NCBI GenBank assembly: GCA_902514295.1
Contig: CABXQE010000009.1
Location: 1-41,851 of the forward strand
Length of the DNA stretch: 41,851 nucleotides
Direction of reading: 5' to 3'
From: an uncultured SAR86 cluster bacterium
GTDB taxonomy: Bacteria > Pseudomonadota > Gammaproteobacteria > Magnimaribacterales > Magnimaribacteraceae
Position numbers and translations under genes: made by a program. Shown piece after piece: positions 1-10,044 of this stretch (position 1 is its first letter; every line of letters begins with the position of its first letter). The notes below the pieces were generated by a model. It did not search any database. It worked only from the letters and a program-made list of their open reading frames with translations, and was not told the origin of the DNA.

Positions 1-767
1 GGCTTGATCAAGAAGGGATGGAATGGGGCATACTGACAACTGAAGAAGTTATAAATCTTGAACCAGCATTTAAAAATAACAAAAACACCGACAAAATTTT
101 AGGTGGAATTTATACCAAATCTGATGCAAGCGGAGATATTCATAAGTTCTGCGCCAATCTTGAACAGGTACTTGTAGATAAATATTCTGCTAATTTTCAA
201 CTAAGTACAACAGTTGAGCAAATAAGTAGGCAAAAAAACCAACTGGTTCTAACCATGAGAGTGGAAGACGAGATGATAGATGACTCCTTTGATAATGCTG
301 TAATTTGTGCAGGTGTAAACACCCAAAAATTTGCCAATGCTCTGGGTGATAAAATGAATGTATATCCAGTTAAAGGGTATAGCGTAACTATTGACCTTAA
401 AGATGAAATCTCAAAAGAATGCGCACCTACTGTATCTTTGATTGATCAACCTGTAAAAATTGTTGCAAGTAGACTTGGTGATAGATTTAGAGTTGCGGGT
501 ACTGCTGAACTGGCAGGACTAAACACTGATATTAGACAAGATAGAATTAGACCGTTGTTAAATTGGATTGAAAAATATTTTCCAAAAGTAAGTACAGAGA
601 CATACACGCCTTGGGCAGGATTAAGACCAATGACGCCAAATATGATGCCTATTACTAGAGAAAGTAAAATGAAAGGGATTTTTTACCACACTGGTCACGG
701 TCATTTAGGCTGGACCTTAAGTGCACAAACAGCAAAAATAGTAGCTGATAAAATTGATTCTATTTAG
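1..767 (+). CDS. D-amino-acid dehydrogenase DadA-like FAD oxidoreductase, C-terminal part
   Basis: The reading frame is open to the left edge, so the N-terminal FAD-binding part lies outside the window; only about 254 residues are visible. These match the C-terminal half of DAO/DadA-type flavoproteins: a substrate domain followed by the FAD-closing segment with WAGLRPMTPNMMPIT and, near the end, HTGHGHLGWTLS. Such enzymes oxidise D-amino acids (or other secondary amines) and pass electrons to the respiratory chain. The family is clear; the exact substrate is not, since DadA, glycine-oxidase-like and opine-oxidase-like proteins share these motifs. It ends 3 bases before the convergent acyltransferase gene. 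Confidence 0.8.
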   Translation, partial: LDQEGMEWGILTTEEVINLEPAFKNNKNTDKILGGIYTKSDASGDIHKFCANLEQVLVDKYSANFQLSTTVEQISRQKNQLVLTMRVEDEMIDDSFDNAVICAGVNTQKFANALGDKMNVYPVKGYSVTIDLKDEISKECAPTVSLIDQPVKIVASRLGDRFRVAGTAELAGLNTDIRQDRIRPLLNWIEKYFPKVSTETYTPWAGLRPMTPNMMPITRESKMKGIFYHTGHGHLGWTLSAQTAKIVADKIDSI

Positions 768-770
768 TTG

Positions 771-1547
771 TTAGTGAATGTCTTTCCTAAAAAAAACACT
801 CTTTAAATATCCTAAGAAACTATTATTTTTTAAGGTGTATAAATCTATTTGATCGTATAAATCTTCTAACCCTAAAGGGTCTTTAAATAGTTCAATTCGA
901 GTCAATCCTTCAATTGAAGAGTCTAGTTCTTTAATTATCTTAGCTGGATTTCCACCAACAACTACGTTGTCGGGTACGTCTTTAACAACCACAGCACCGG
1001 CAGCAACTATACTATTTTCTCCAATAGTTACGCCCTTCCCAACAATAGCGCTATCCCCTATCCAAACGTTATCTTTAAGCACTATTGGGGATGTCTTGCC
1101 TACAGGAGTAGCTCTATCATAAATACCATGCCAGTCTGCATCAGAAACATACGAGCTATTAGCAAACATACACCCCTTACCGATAGTTATTTTAGAAGCA
1201 GAAGCAATCCTGACTCCTGGTGTTAACAAGCAATAATCATCTATTATTATTTCTCCATCATGATCGCCTAAATTCCAAGTTGTAAGGTGTATGTAATTAT
1301 CTGGGGAAGCTACCATAGTTGGGTAGTCACCTATACTGATTTTTTTCCCAAAAATATCCAGGTACTTAGACCCCATAATATTTGGTCCTTTGCCAAAAGA
1401 TTCAAACTGGGGCGCAATAAATTTCTTAATATAAAAATCATTGTATTTTGATAATATTTTCTTAAGCCAATAAGGTCTGTTGTCTTGTCTGATAGCTAGC
1501 CTCGTTTCTTTTGCTACATGATATGATACGCACCTTCTATGGAACAA
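771..1547 (-). CDS. Left-handed beta-helix (hexapeptide repeat) acyltransferase
   Basis: The C-terminal half carries hexapeptide repeats (for example IVLKDNVWIGDSAIVGKGVTIGENSIVAAGAVVVKDVP), followed by the usual GGNPAKII closing motif of LbH acetyltransferases such as WcaF, NodL and Vat. It should transfer an acetyl or other acyl group from a CoA donor, probably to a sugar or surface polymer; the acceptor cannot be read. The longest frame begins with TTG at 1547, overlapping the divergent MATE start by 9 bases and without a convincing ribosome site. The N-terminal residues around RPYWLKKILSKY look like family sequence, so the true start should lie upstream of them, but no good ATG is available. 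Function at family level only. Confidence 0.8.
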   Translation of the reverse strand: MFHRRCVSYHVAKETRLAIRQDNRPYWLKKILSKYNDFYIKKFIAPQFESFGKGPNIMGSKYLDIFGKKISIGDYPTMVASPDNYIHLTTWNLGDHDGEIIIDDYCLLTPGVRIASASKITIGKGCMFANSSYVSDADWHGIYDRATPVGKTSPIVLKDNVWIGDSAIVGKGVTIGENSIVAAGAVVVKDVPDNVVVGGNPAKIIKELDSSIEGLTRIELFKDPLGLEDLYDQIDLYTLKNNSFLGYLKSVFFRKDIH

Positions 1548-2933
1548 CCCTTAAATAAATCTAAGAGTTTATTCTCTGATAAAGCCCGAATCGAAGCGCA
1601 TAGTTTTTTTAAGCTAGCTGCTCCTATGTTTTTAACTCAACTAGCCTTGCAATTGATTCAAGTTAATTCGGTAATCCAATCTGGAAATTACTCTACCGAC
1701 GTTCAGGCAGGAATTATGTTAGCTGGAAATTTATGGTTTCCGATTATGGTCGGCATCGGAGGAGTCTTATTCTTTGTAACTCCAATGGTGGCTCAGCTTT
1801 TTGGGGCAAAGAAGGTAGATGAGATTGGCCCTCTTGTGAGACAAGCCGTATGGTTATCAATACCTATTGTCTTGATAGGTATGTTTATTTTGTCACAAGC
1901 TTCTTGGATACTAGGGGTGGCCAGAGTCGATCCTGAAATTATTAAATATTCAGAGGAATACTTAAGTTTCTTCGTCTTTGCGCTGCCTGCAATACTCTTA
2001 AGCCAGCCATTAAGATCTTTGTGTGAAGGTACGACTAGACCTCTTCCTATTACGTTCTTAAACATATTGATGTTACTTATTGCCATAATTGGTAATTACA
2101 CTTTTATTTATGGGAACTTTGGCTTTCCTGAAATGGGCGCAAGAGGTGCAGGTTTATCTGCAGTTATTGGGACTTGGACTTCATTTACTCTTTTAGTACT
2201 TTATTTAAAATTTAAAGATGAATATAAACCTACGCAGCTATTTTCTAAATTTGATCTTCCAAATACTGCAACGTTGAAAGAGATTCTTAGAGGAGGTATA
2301 CCTGTTGGATTAGGAAACTTTATTGAACTTAGCATGTTTAGTGGAGCTGGAATAATACTAGGACGATTCGGAAGTGAAGTAATAGCATCTAATGGTATAG
2401 CACTAACGATTGGAGGACTTTTCTTTATGGTTCCTCTTGCTGTTGGAAACGCCGCTGCAGTTAGAGTGGGTAATAATGTTGGAGCAAATGAATTAATTGC
2501 CGCTAAATATAGTTCTTATTTCGCACTTAGGTTGGCAGTTATATGCGCAATTATTGCCAGCATACTAATAGTTACCTTCGCAGAATCTTTGGCAGGCATT
2601 CTCAATAACAATCCTAAAGTTATTTCCTTAGCAGTAACCTTACTGTTTTTCGCTGCTTTCTTTCAAATTGCTGACGGCTTGGCTATGGGTGGTATCGGTG
2701 CTTTAAGAGGGTATAAGGATACGTTTGGACCCATGAAAATAATGGCACTTTCTTATTGGGGAATAGGCTTACCTGTAGGGATTATCTTATCCACAACGAA
2801 CTTAATCGTTGAACCAATGCAAGCCGTTGGCATGTGGATAGGTATTTGTTTAGGACTGTTGGTAGCAGCTACTTTGATGGTTCTTAGGGTTAAAGAAACT
2901 TCTAATCGTTTTATTAATGAACAGCAAAGTTAA
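1539..2933 (+). CDS. MATE family multidrug/sodium antiporter (NorM-like)
   Basis: A 464-residue, very hydrophobic inner-membrane protein with the two-fold arrangement typical of the MATE family (usually about 450-480 residues, 12 transmembrane helices). Seen: the N-terminal bundle start FFKLAAPMFLTQLALQLIQ, and in the second half GGIPVGLGNFIE and ADGLAMGGIGALRGYKDT, the latter being the classic helix 10 region of NorM proteins. It should export cationic compounds using a sodium or proton gradient. The ATG at 1539 gives a normal N-terminus. The stop lies inside the following tusA gene (17-base overlap), so the two are likely translated from one message. Confidence 0.9.
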   Translation: MEQPLNKSKSLFSDKARIEAHSFFKLAAPMFLTQLALQLIQVNSVIQSGNYSTDVQAGIMLAGNLWFPIMVGIGGVLFFVTPMVAQLFGAKKVDEIGPLVRQAVWLSIPIVLIGMFILSQASWILGVARVDPEIIKYSEEYLSFFVFALPAILLSQPLRSLCEGTTRPLPITFLNILMLLIAIIGNYTFIYGNFGFPEMGARGAGLSAVIGTWTSFTLLVLYLKFKDEYKPTQLFSKFDLPNTATLKEILRGGIPVGLGNFIELSMFSGAGIILGRFGSEVIASNGIALTIGGLFFMVPLAVGNAAAVRVGNNVGANELIAAKYSSYFALRLAVICAIIASILIVTFAESLAGILNNNPKVISLAVTLLFFAAFFQIADGLAMGGIGALRGYKDTFGPMKIMALSYWGIGLPVGIILSTTNLIVEPMQAVGMWIGICLGLLVAATLMVLRVKETSNRFINEQQS

Positions 2934-3159
2934 TGCAAAAGGCCTGAAGTGCCCCGAACCTATCATGATGCTTCATAAGGCAATAAGAGAATCTCAACAT
3001 GGTGATAAGATAGAAATCTTTGCAACTGACCCTAGTACAGAGAGAGATATTGATAAATTTTGTGAGTTTTTAGGACACAAATTATTAAAAAAAGAAATTG
3101 AACAAGATAACTTCTATTACCTTGTTGAGAAGCAAGATAAGAATATAATAGAAACCTAA
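2917..3159 (+). CDS. tusA: TusA family sulfurtransferase
   Basis: An 80-residue SirA/TusA-fold protein. The sulfur-carrying cysteine is C12 in the signature CPEP, and the following MMLHKAIRESQHGDKIEIFATDPSTERDIDKFCEF matches TusA closely, including the conserved D-P-(A/S)-(S/T)-x-R-D-I loop. In E. coli TusA takes persulfide sulfur from IscS and hands it to TusD for tRNA 2-thiouridine; an iscS gene lies in this window at 21433-22647, but no tusBCDE genes do. The start overlaps the MATE gene by 17 bases. Length is normal for the family (about 80 residues). Confidence 0.9.
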   Translation: MNSKVNAKGLKCPEPIMMLHKAIRESQHGDKIEIFATDPSTERDIDKFCEFLGHKLLKKEIEQDNFYYLVEKQDKNIIET

Positions 3160-3170
3160 TAGGAGACAAA

Positions 3171-4196
3171 ATGACTACTTATATTAATCAACAGTGGCTA
3201 TTGGATAAGAGACCTACAGGCATGCCTGAAGATGAGTGTTGGAAACTTAACGAACATGAGGTTCCTGAACTCGAAGAAGGAGAACTTCTAATTAAGGTTC
3301 TTTATCTATCAATTGACCCATACATGAGAGGAAGAATGAATGATGGCGAGTCTTATGCAGATCCTGCTGCGTTAGGTGAACCTATGACTGGTGAAAGTGT
3401 AGGTGTTGTCGTTGAAAGTAAATCAAACAAGTATATTGTAGGTGAGTATCTCTGTGTTCATCAAGGCTGGCAAACCTACATAGTGGCTAGTGATGAGAAC
3501 CCTGCATTATTTAAAGCAGATCCCTCTATTGTTCCGTTATCAACTTATTTAGGAACAGTCGGAATGCCTGGAAGAACAGCTTATTTCGGTCTTTTAAGAG
3601 TGGGCTTACCTAAATCAGGAGAAACTATTGTAGTTTCAGCCGCTTCAGGTGCCGTTGGTACTGTTGTTGGACAAATGGGTAAAATTTTAGGTTGTAAGGT
3701 CGTTGGTGTTGCAGGTGGAGAAAAAAAATGTTCGTACGTAAAAAATGAACTAGGTTTTGATGACTGCATAGATTATAAGGCTGGGAATCTGGAGGAAGAT
3801 TTAACAGCTGCATGTCCTGATGGAATTGATATCTACTTTGAAAACGTAGGAGGTCCAGTTAGTAAAGCTGTGGCTAAACTACTAAATCCTGGTGCAAGAG
3901 TACCTATTTGCGGGTTTATCTCTGCTTATAATTCGGAAGATATGACTAAAGAAGAAACACCTTTCCATGTTTTTGGAGCTCTTGATCCTGTGCCTGAGCA
4001 TAGATTCTTTGTTGTCACTGAGTGGTTTAAAGAATGGAGAGAAGCCACTGATGAGCTTTGTAACTGGATTGCTGAAGGCAAAATTAAATACGAAGAAACA
4101 GTTACTGAAGGTTTTGAGAATGCCCCTCAGGGCTTAAGAGATGTTCTGGGTGGTAAGAACTTTGGGAAACAAGTAATTAAGATTGCAGACGAGTAA
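3171..4196 (+). CDS. Zinc-independent NADPH-dependent medium-chain reductase (CurA/LTB4-dehydrogenase-like)
   Basis: A 341-residue medium-chain dehydrogenase/reductase of the leukotriene B4 12-hydroxydehydrogenase / curcumin reductase branch. The N-terminal GroES-like domain has LSIDPYMRGRM, the branch signature, with no zinc ligands. The Rossmann domain starts near residue 150 with VVSAASGAVG (AASGAVG at 157-163) for NADPH. Expected reaction: NADPH reduction of the double bond of alpha,beta-unsaturated ketones or aldehydes, often detoxification; the natural substrate is unknown. A clear Shine-Dalgarno (TAGGAGA) precedes the ATG. It follows tusA after 11 bases, and its stop is one base from the convergent crotonase stop. 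Confidence 0.9.
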   Translation: MTTYINQQWLLDKRPTGMPEDECWKLNEHEVPELEEGELLIKVLYLSIDPYMRGRMNDGESYADPAALGEPMTGESVGVVVESKSNKYIVGEYLCVHQGWQTYIVASDENPALFKADPSIVPLSTYLGTVGMPGRTAYFGLLRVGLPKSGETIVVSAASGAVGTVVGQMGKILGCKVVGVAGGEKKCSYVKNELGFDDCIDYKAGNLEEDLTAACPDGIDIYFENVGGPVSKAVAKLLNPGARVPICGFISAYNSEDMTKEETPFHVFGALDPVPEHRFFVVTEWFKEWREATDELCNWIAEGKIKYEETVTEGFENAPQGLRDVLGGKNFGKQVIKIADE

Positions 4197-4197
4197 A

Positions 4198-5043
4198 CTA
4201 ATTCCCTTCCCATTTAAATTCAGTTCTCTCTTCAATATCTTTTTCTGTATCAAGCATTGAGCGCATAGCTTTTGCTGCGTCATTAGATCGCATAGTCACG
4301 TCAAAAGCTTCTTGTTCCATTAGAAGTCCCTCTTCTAAAGTTTTATCTAAACCTTGATGAATAATTTTTTTTACTTGTCTAAGGGCTATGGGCGCTCGCG
4401 AAGCTAAATCTGAACAATAGTCCATAAGTTCTTGACGAAAGCTTTCATGAGATACCAACTTATTTATTAAACCTACTTTAAAAGCTTCTTGAGGGCTTAA
4501 TAACCTTGCATGAAGTATTAAATCCAAAGCTCTTGAAGATCCTATAAGTCGAGCCAATCTTTGAGTCCCTCCTCCCCCCGGCAATATTCCTACAGAAGTT
4601 TCTGGTAAACCTATAGCGTATGGACCTTCTGACATTATTCTTAGATCACACCCCAAAGAAAATTCACACCCTCCACCTGCAGTATTACCATTAATTCCTG
4701 CAACGACTATAGCTTCTATATCTCTTAAACGAAGAAGCATTTTATGAAAGTGATGGAGTTCTTTAGGAGGGCTGTATTCTGAACCAACCTCTTTAGCTTC
4801 AGAAATATTCTTTTCCGCAGATTCGGCTAATTCACCTACTTCATAATGCTTAATAAAAACATCTTCTCCCTCTCCGGTGAAAGCAAGCACCCTCAGATCT
4901 TTCTTCTTTTCCATTTGATCTAGAAAATCATGAACTTCCATCAAACTTTTAGAAGTAAAGGTATGCGTGGGAGGGTTAGATAAAATACAAATAACCACAT
5001 GGCCGTGGTCTTCAACTTTTAAATGTTCGTATTCTTTTACCAT
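4198..5043 (-). CDS. Enoyl-CoA hydratase/isomerase (crotonase) family protein
   Basis: A 281-residue crotonase. The oxyanion-hole and catalytic segments are intact: [16 protein letters not shown] places one catalytic glutamate at E127, and [19 protein letters not shown] places the second at E148, matching E144 and E164 of rat enoyl-CoA hydratase. It can therefore be a true hydratase of 2-enoyl-CoA rather than an inactive homologue. Residues 60-100 hold a longer, charged insertion in the loop that shapes the acyl pocket, so the preferred chain is not predictable. The start overlaps sucD by 7 bases, making this the last gene of a sucC-sucD-crotonase unit. Confidence 0.88.
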   Translation of the reverse strand: MVKEYEHLKVEDHGHVVICILSNPPTHTFTSKSLMEVHDFLDQMEKKKDLRVLAFTGEGEDVFIKHYEVGELAESAEKNISEAKEVGSEYSPPKELHHFHKMLLRLRDIEAIVVAGINGNTAGGGCEFSLGCDLRIMSEGPYAIGLPETSVGILPGGGGTQRLARLIGSSRALDLILHARLLSPQEAFKVGLINKLVSHESFRQELMDYCSDLASRAPIALRQVKKIIHQGLDKTLEEGLLMEQEAFDVTMRSNDAAKAMRSMLDTEKDIEERTEFKWEGN

Positions 5044-5909
5044 GCCGTTATTTCAGCTACTCCCTTGCCTATGTCGGCAGGACTTTTAACTGTATAAACT
5101 CCAGCTGCCTCCAGAGCTTTAAATTTATCTTCAGCTGTTCCTTTCCCCCCGGCAATTATGGCACCTGCATGTCCCATTCTTTTTCCAGCTGGAGCAGTTA
5201 CACCAGCTATATAAGAAACCACGGGCTTACTTACATTTGATTTAATGAACTCAGCTGCAGCCTCTTCAGCCGTTCCTCCTATTTCTCCAACCATAACAAT
5301 TGCTTCTGTTTGAGGGTCATTCTGAAATAAATCTAATATATCTATAAAGCTTGATCCAGGTACTGGATCTCCTCCGATTCCTACACAACTAGTTTGCCCA
5401 AAGCCTAAATCTGTTGTTTGTTTAACAGCCTCATAAGTAAGGGTACCTGATCTAGATATAACTCCAACTTTACCAGGAAGATGAATATCTCCAGGCATGA
5501 TACCCATCTTGCATTCACCTGGAGTAATAATTCCAGGGCAATTTGGTCCAATGAGCCTTACTCCAAGATTGTCACACCTAACTTTTACTTCAAGCATATC
5601 AATTGTAGGTATACCTTCTGTAATACATATAATTAAAGATATCCCTGATTCTGCAGCTTCAAGTATTGAGGCCTTACAAAAACGAGCCGGGACAAAAATG
5701 ATGCTAGCCGTAGCACCTGTTTGATCCACTGCTTCTTTAACTGAATTAAAAACAGGTAAATCTAAATGTGTTTGCCCTCCCTTACCTGGAGTTACACCTC
5801 CCACTAATTGAGTGCCGTAATCTATGCACTGAACACAATGTTGGGTTGCTTGACCTCCAGTAAAGCCCTGACAAATTACTTTCGTATCTTTATTAATTAA
5901 AATACTCAA
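5037..5909 (-). CDS. sucD: Succinyl-CoA synthetase alpha subunit
   Basis: A 290-residue protein, the usual length. It forms succinyl-CoA synthetase with SucC, converting succinyl-CoA, ADP (or GDP) and phosphate to succinate, ATP (GTP) and CoA in the TCA cycle. Seen: the CoA-binding N-terminal Rossmann domain ([12 protein letters not shown]), the [18 protein letters not shown] loop, and the phosphohistidine H247 in [10 protein letters not shown]. The start overlaps the sucC stop by 4 bases (ATGA), implying coupled translation. Confidence 0.97.
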   Translation of the reverse strand: MSILINKDTKVICQGFTGGQATQHCVQCIDYGTQLVGGVTPGKGGQTHLDLPVFNSVKEAVDQTGATASIIFVPARFCKASILEAAESGISLIICITEGIPTIDMLEVKVRCDNLGVRLIGPNCPGIITPGECKMGIMPGDIHLPGKVGVISRSGTLTYEAVKQTTDLGFGQTSCVGIGGDPVPGSSFIDILDLFQNDPQTEAIVMVGEIGGTAEEAAAEFIKSNVSKPVVSYIAGVTAPAGKRMGHAGAIIAGGKGTAEDKFKALEAAGVYTVKSPADIGKGVAEITAW

Positions 5910-7078
5910 CTTATCTCTCCATTGGATGCTTTAACTGCCAGTTCAGCAGCTTCTTGTAAATTCGAAGCTGGGATAATATTTAAATCACATTCATCCAAAG
6001 TCTTAAGGCCTACTTCCGCGTTATTGCCTTCAAGCCTTACAACCACGGGAACCGAAACTCCCATTACCGTAAGGGCTTCAACAATACCATCGGCTATTAC
6101 ATCGCAACGAACAATGCCTCCGAAGATATTAATTAGGACGGTGTTAACATTTTTGTCAGATAAAATAATTTTAAAAGCTTCCGCAACTCTTTTTGCGTCA
6201 GCTGTACCACCAACATCAAGAAAATTAGCAGGCTCTCCTCCATGTAGCTTGATAATATCCATAGTACCCATAGCTAAACCAGCACCATTCACCATGCACC
6301 CAATATTTCCATCTAGAGCAACGTAACTTAGATCCCATTCAGCGGCTTTTGATTCCCTTTCATCTTCTTGAGAAGCATCACGCATTTCATTGAGAGCTTC
6401 TTGCCTGTAAAGAGCATTAGAATCTATATTTATTTTGGCGTCTAAGCAAAGCAAGTCGCCGGAACTGGTAATTACTAGAGGATTAACCTCTAATAAAGCT
6501 AGATCTTTTTCTAAAAAGAGCTTAACCATTCCTTTGTAAATACTTCTAAATTGAGAACTTTGTGATTCATTGAGATCTAAAAGTTTAGACAATTTATCAG
6601 CATCCTCGTCATTAGTTCCTTCAATAGGATCTACTTCTACCTTAAATATTTTTTCTGGTGTCTCTTCAGCTACTTCCTCAATATTCACTCCACCTTCAGT
6701 AGAAGCCATTACAACAAGCCTTTGGGAAGCTCTGTCAATAACGGCTCCCAGATAGAGTTCATTGTCTATATCAGTACAAGTTTCAACTAAGATCTGATTC
6801 ACAGGTTGGCCATTTTCGTCAGTTTGAAAAGTTACTAAGTTAGTTCCAATCCATTTATTAGCAAAATCTCTTACTTGCTCAATTTGATCAACTACCTCTA
6901 CTCCACCTGCCTTTCCTCTACCTCCAGCATGAACTTGTGCTTTAACAACCCATTTTGAAGTACCTAAAGAGAGAGCAGCCTTCTCTGCACCGTCTGCTGA
7001 AGAGGCAGCAACCCCTTCTGAAACAGCTATGCCGTAATCTCTGAATAATTGTTTTGCTTGGTATTCATGAAGATTCAT
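5906..7078 (-). CDS. sucC: Succinyl-CoA synthetase beta subunit
   Basis: A 390-residue ATP-grasp protein (E. coli SucC has 388). It begins [17 protein letters not shown], the standard SucC start, with the ATP-grasp lysine region [17 protein letters not shown] and the C-terminal nucleotide/CoA domain with [16 protein letters not shown]. It binds the nucleotide and, with SucD, closes the substrate-level phosphorylation step of the TCA cycle. The ribosome site AGGA lies 9 bases upstream of the ATG. An 80-base spacer separates it from sdhB; in E. coli the sucA-sucB genes would stand here, and they are absent. Confidence 0.97.
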   Translation of the reverse strand: MNLHEYQAKQLFRDYGIAVSEGVAASSADGAEKAALSLGTSKWVVKAQVHAGGRGKAGGVEVVDQIEQVRDFANKWIGTNLVTFQTDENGQPVNQILVETCTDIDNELYLGAVIDRASQRLVVMASTEGGVNIEEVAEETPEKIFKVEVDPIEGTNDEDADKLSKLLDLNESQSSQFRSIYKGMVKLFLEKDLALLEVNPLVITSSGDLLCLDAKINIDSNALYRQEALNEMRDASQEDERESKAAEWDLSYVALDGNIGCMVNGAGLAMGTMDIIKLHGGEPANFLDVGGTADAKRVAEAFKIILSDKNVNTVLINIFGGIVRCDVIADGIVEALTVMGVSVPVVVRLEGNNAEVGLKTLDECDLNIIPASNLQEAAELAVKASNGEIS

Positions 7079-7158
7079 ATAATTTATCCTAAATTAAGAA
7101 GCCTATATTACGGAATTCAAGAATAAGATAAATACTTGAAATGATCTATCTGTATATT
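7079..7158 (-). other. sdhB-sucC spacer with a weak inverted repeat
   Basis: An 80-base AT-rich spacer. It holds inverted 6-base arms TTCAAG (7116-7121) and CTTGAA (7135-7140) separated by 13 bases. This could be a weak intercistronic hairpin or attenuator, or chance in AT-rich DNA. No T-run follows on the minus strand and no strong promoter is evident, so read-through from sdh into suc is plausible. Confidence 0.3.
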
Positions 7159-7899
7159 TTACTTTTCTCTGTTGATAAGTTTATTTCTAATATTTGAAAT
7201 AGCCTCTGTAGGATTTAATCCTTTAGGGCAAACAGATACGCAATTCATGATTCCGTGACACCTATAAAGACTGAATGAGTCTTCTAGAGCATCTAATCTT
7301 TCTTCAGTAGCCTCATCTCTAGAATCAGCTATGAAACGCCAAGATTGAAGTAAAGCAGCTGGACCTAAAAACTTATCAGGATTCCACCAAAAAGAAGGGC
7401 AAGAAGTAGAACAGCATCCACATAATATACACTCATAAAGGCCATCCAATTCCTCTCTTTCTTCTGGGCTTTGTGTTCTCTCAATTTCAGGGTTATCGCT
7501 ATTAGTTATCAGGTAAGGCTTTACCTTTTCTAGTTGATCAAAGAATTGTTTCATGTCCACAATCAAGTCTCTTACAACAGGCAAACCAGGCATAGGTCTT
7601 ATAGTAAGCTTGTTTCTTTTGACTACTTCTGACAGAGGTGTAACACAAGCTAAGCCATTTTTTCCATTTATATTCATTCCATCAGAACCGCATACACCTT
7701 CTCTACAAGATCTTCTATAAGACAAAGAAGGCTCCTGATCTTTGGCTAAATGTAGCGCATCTAAAACCATAATATCTTTATCAGTTGGCACCTCTATTAC
7801 AATGTCTTGCATGTACGGCTTCTCGTCAACGGATGGGTCGTAGCGATAAATACTCATCGTTAGTGATTTTAGCTGTTCAACTGGAATAGTTTGGCTCAT
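7159..7899 (-). CDS. sdhB: Succinate dehydrogenase iron-sulfur subunit
   Basis: A 246-residue SdhB (E. coli 238) carrying electrons from FAD to quinone in complex II. All three Fe-S clusters have their cysteines: the [2Fe-2S] set in SCREGVCGSDG and NGLACVTP, the [4Fe-4S] set in CILCGCCSTSCPSFWW, and the [3Fe-4S] set in CHGIMNCVSVCPKGLNP. Its ATG overlaps the sdhA stop by one base (TAATG) with an AGGAG ribosome site inside the end of sdhA. Last gene of sdhCDAB. Confidence 0.97.
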   Translation of the reverse strand: MSQTIPVEQLKSLTMSIYRYDPSVDEKPYMQDIVIEVPTDKDIMVLDALHLAKDQEPSLSYRRSCREGVCGSDGMNINGKNGLACVTPLSEVVKRNKLTIRPMPGLPVVRDLIVDMKQFFDQLEKVKPYLITNSDNPEIERTQSPEEREELDGLYECILCGCCSTSCPSFWWNPDKFLGPAALLQSWRFIADSRDEATEERLDALEDSFSLYRCHGIMNCVSVCPKGLNPTEAISNIRNKLINREK

Positions 7900-9692
7900 T
7901 AATAACTCCTAACCGTTGGTTGGAACGCTTGTACAGTTTTAGGTCTGCAATTAACATCCCTTTTACTTACTTCTTTAGTTTCAGAGAAGTAAATTGAGTG
8001 CTTTAACCAATTATCATCATCCCTGTCAGGATAATCATCTCGCGAATGAGCGCCTCTACTTTCTTTTCTATTATTTGCAGTTATTGCGGTAGCCTCAGCC
8101 ACTTCAAATAAGTTTTGCATTTCTAATGCCTCTATCCTGGCTGTATTAAAGGTAGCCGATTTATCTTTCAGATGCATATTTTCAACTTCTCCTCTTACTT
8201 TAGATAAATCTTGTATCCCTTTTTCCATCAAATCTTTTGTTCTAAATACTCCAAAATTATTCTGCATGTTTTGTTGCATCCTTTCTTTTAAAACAGTTAC
8301 TTGTTCTCCTTCAGAAGAAGCGTTTAGTTTGTTAAGTCTTTCTAAAGCTTTATCTATGTCATCATGAGAAGCGTCTTTTAGATCTACTCCTTGCTTCATG
8401 GACTCTTCTATATAAATACCAGCCGCTCTTCCAAATACCACTAAATCTAATAAAGAATTACCTCCTAATCTATTGCCACCATGAACAGATACACACGCCA
8501 CTTCACCTGCCGCATACAAGCCTTCTATAACTTCATCCTTACCTTCTTTTACAGTAATAACCTGTCCATTGATGTTAGTTGGAATACCTCCCATCATATA
8601 ATGACAGGTAGGTACGACTGGAATGGGTTGCACAGCAGGATCAACGCCAGCAAATGTTTTAGATAATTCAGTTATGCCAGGAAGTCTTTTATGTACAACT
8701 TCTGGACCTAAATGATCTAATCTCAAGAAGATATGATCTGCATTCTGACCGCAGCCTCTTCCTTCAAGAATTTCTAATGCCATTGATCTAGCTACCACAT
8801 CCCTACTCGCTAAGTCTTTTGAATTAGGAGCATACCTTTCCATAAACCTCTCGCCGTCTTTATTTAATAAATATCCACCCTCTCCTCTGCAGCCTTCAGT
8901 AACTAGAGTTCCTGCACCATGAATACCAGTTGGATGGAATTGCCACATTTCAATATCTTGAACTGGTATGCCTGCCCTTAAAGCCATTCCTATACCATCG
9001 CCTGTATTAATGAGTGCGTTAGTTGTAGATGCATAAATTCTTCCGGCTCCTCCAGTAGCTAAAACCGTAGCTTTTGATTTAATGTAATAAATCTCTCCAG
9101 TCTCTATCTTAAAAGCTATGACCCCAACAACGGCACCGTCTGTATTTAAGACCATATCAACGGCTAACCATTCATTTAAAAAATTAGTTCCTGCCTTTAA
9201 ATTAGCCTGATAAAGAGTATGGAGTAAACTATGTCCAGTTCTATCCGCAGCTGCACAAGTTCTTGTTGCTTGACCTCCTTTTCCGTAATCCTTTGATTGC
9301 CCTCCAAATGGTCTTTGGTAGATCCTTCCCTCTTCTGTTCTAGAAAACGGTAAGCCCATGTGCTCAAGTTCAAATACAGCTTTCGGACCTTCACTACACA
9401 TGTACTCTATAGCTTCCTGGTCTCCAATATAGTCGGAGCCTTTTACGGTATCAAACATGTGCCATCTCCAATCGTCATCAGGATCATCACTTTGAATAGC
9501 ACAAGTAATACCTCCTTGAGCGGAAACAGTGTGAGATCTTGTAGGGAATACTTTAGATATAACAGCTGTGTTTAAGCCAGATTCAGCTAGCTGAAGAGAG
9601 GCTCTCATTCCAGCTCCACCGCCACCAACAATGATCCCATCAAACTCCATAACTGGGAGATCTTTAGCATTTATTATTTCATTTACTAACAT
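7899..9692 (-). CDS. sdhA: Succinate dehydrogenase flavoprotein subunit
   Basis: A 597-residue flavoprotein that oxidises succinate to fumarate. Residues 19-28 form the FAD dinucleotide fold ([10 protein letters not shown]). H54 in [12 protein letters not shown] is the covalent FAD attachment histidine (H45 in E. coli). The substrate site is present in [32 protein letters not shown] and [21 protein letters not shown]. The N-terminus is about nine residues longer than E. coli SdhA. It starts 4 bases after sdhD ends on the minus strand. Confidence 0.97.
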   Translation of the reverse strand: MLVNEIINAKDLPVMEFDGIIVGGGGAGMRASLQLAESGLNTAVISKVFPTRSHTVSAQGGITCAIQSDDPDDDWRWHMFDTVKGSDYIGDQEAIEYMCSEGPKAVFELEHMGLPFSRTEEGRIYQRPFGGQSKDYGKGGQATRTCAAADRTGHSLLHTLYQANLKAGTNFLNEWLAVDMVLNTDGAVVGVIAFKIETGEIYYIKSKATVLATGGAGRIYASTTNALINTGDGIGMALRAGIPVQDIEMWQFHPTGIHGAGTLVTEGCRGEGGYLLNKDGERFMERYAPNSKDLASRDVVARSMALEILEGRGCGQNADHIFLRLDHLGPEVVHKRLPGITELSKTFAGVDPAVQPIPVVPTCHYMMGGIPTNINGQVITVKEGKDEVIEGLYAAGEVACVSVHGGNRLGGNSLLDLVVFGRAAGIYIEESMKQGVDLKDASHDDIDKALERLNKLNASSEGEQVTVLKERMQQNMQNNFGVFRTKDLMEKGIQDLSKVRGEVENMHLKDKSATFNTARIEALEMQNLFEVAEATAITANNRKESRGAHSRDDYPDRDDDNWLKHSIYFSETKEVSKRDVNCRPKTVQAFQPTVRSY

Positions 9693-9696
9693 GTGT

Positions 9697-10044
9697 TTAC
9701 CAAATTATAAAAAAGGACCAGGTTAAAACCAGAGCAATTACTGCAGCAACAAATAGTCTAAAAGTTAAATAAACGTATTTACTAAAATGTCCAAAGAACT
9801 TAGGGGTTAAGTAATCTGTAGCGACAGCCCAAGTTCCTCTCCAAGTATGTATAGCAAATGATAGAAAGAAAGCAGAGGTTAAGATTTTATTGATTGGGTT
9901 TTGAAAAAAAGAAGACCACACTTTGTAATTAATTCCTTCAGTTGAAATAAAAAATGCTGCTAAGTAAATTGAATATATCAAAATCAGAACAGCACAGACT
10001 CTAATGATTATAAAATCTTTTGTACCTGCTCCTAATTTACTCAT
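9697..10044 (-). CDS. sdhD: Succinate dehydrogenase membrane anchor subunit D
   Basis: A 115-residue protein with three hydrophobic helices, one of the two membrane anchors of complex II. Residue H66 in [16 protein letters not shown] is the expected heme b ligand, and D77-Y78 corresponds to the quinone-site pair; the H-to-Y distance of 12 equals that of E. coli (H71, Y83). It overlaps sdhC by 4 bases (ATGA). Confidence 0.93.
   Translation of the reverse strand: MSKLGAGTKDFIIIRVCAVLILIYSIYLAAFFISTEGINYKVWSSFFQNPINKILTSAFFLSFAIHTWRGTWAVATDYLTPKFFGHFSKYVYLTFRLFVAAVIALVLTWSFFIIW

Noticed and set aside
5922-6326. Plus-strand open frame of 134 codons inside sucC.
   Set aside because: It lies wholly opposite a confidently identified sucC, has no recognisable family character and no ribosome site; the same holds for other antisense frames, for example in SdhA, IscS and the MFS gene.
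7116-7140. Terminator between sdhB and sucC.
   Set aside because: Only a 6-base AT-rich stem with a 13-base loop and no T-run; kept as a weak repeat only.
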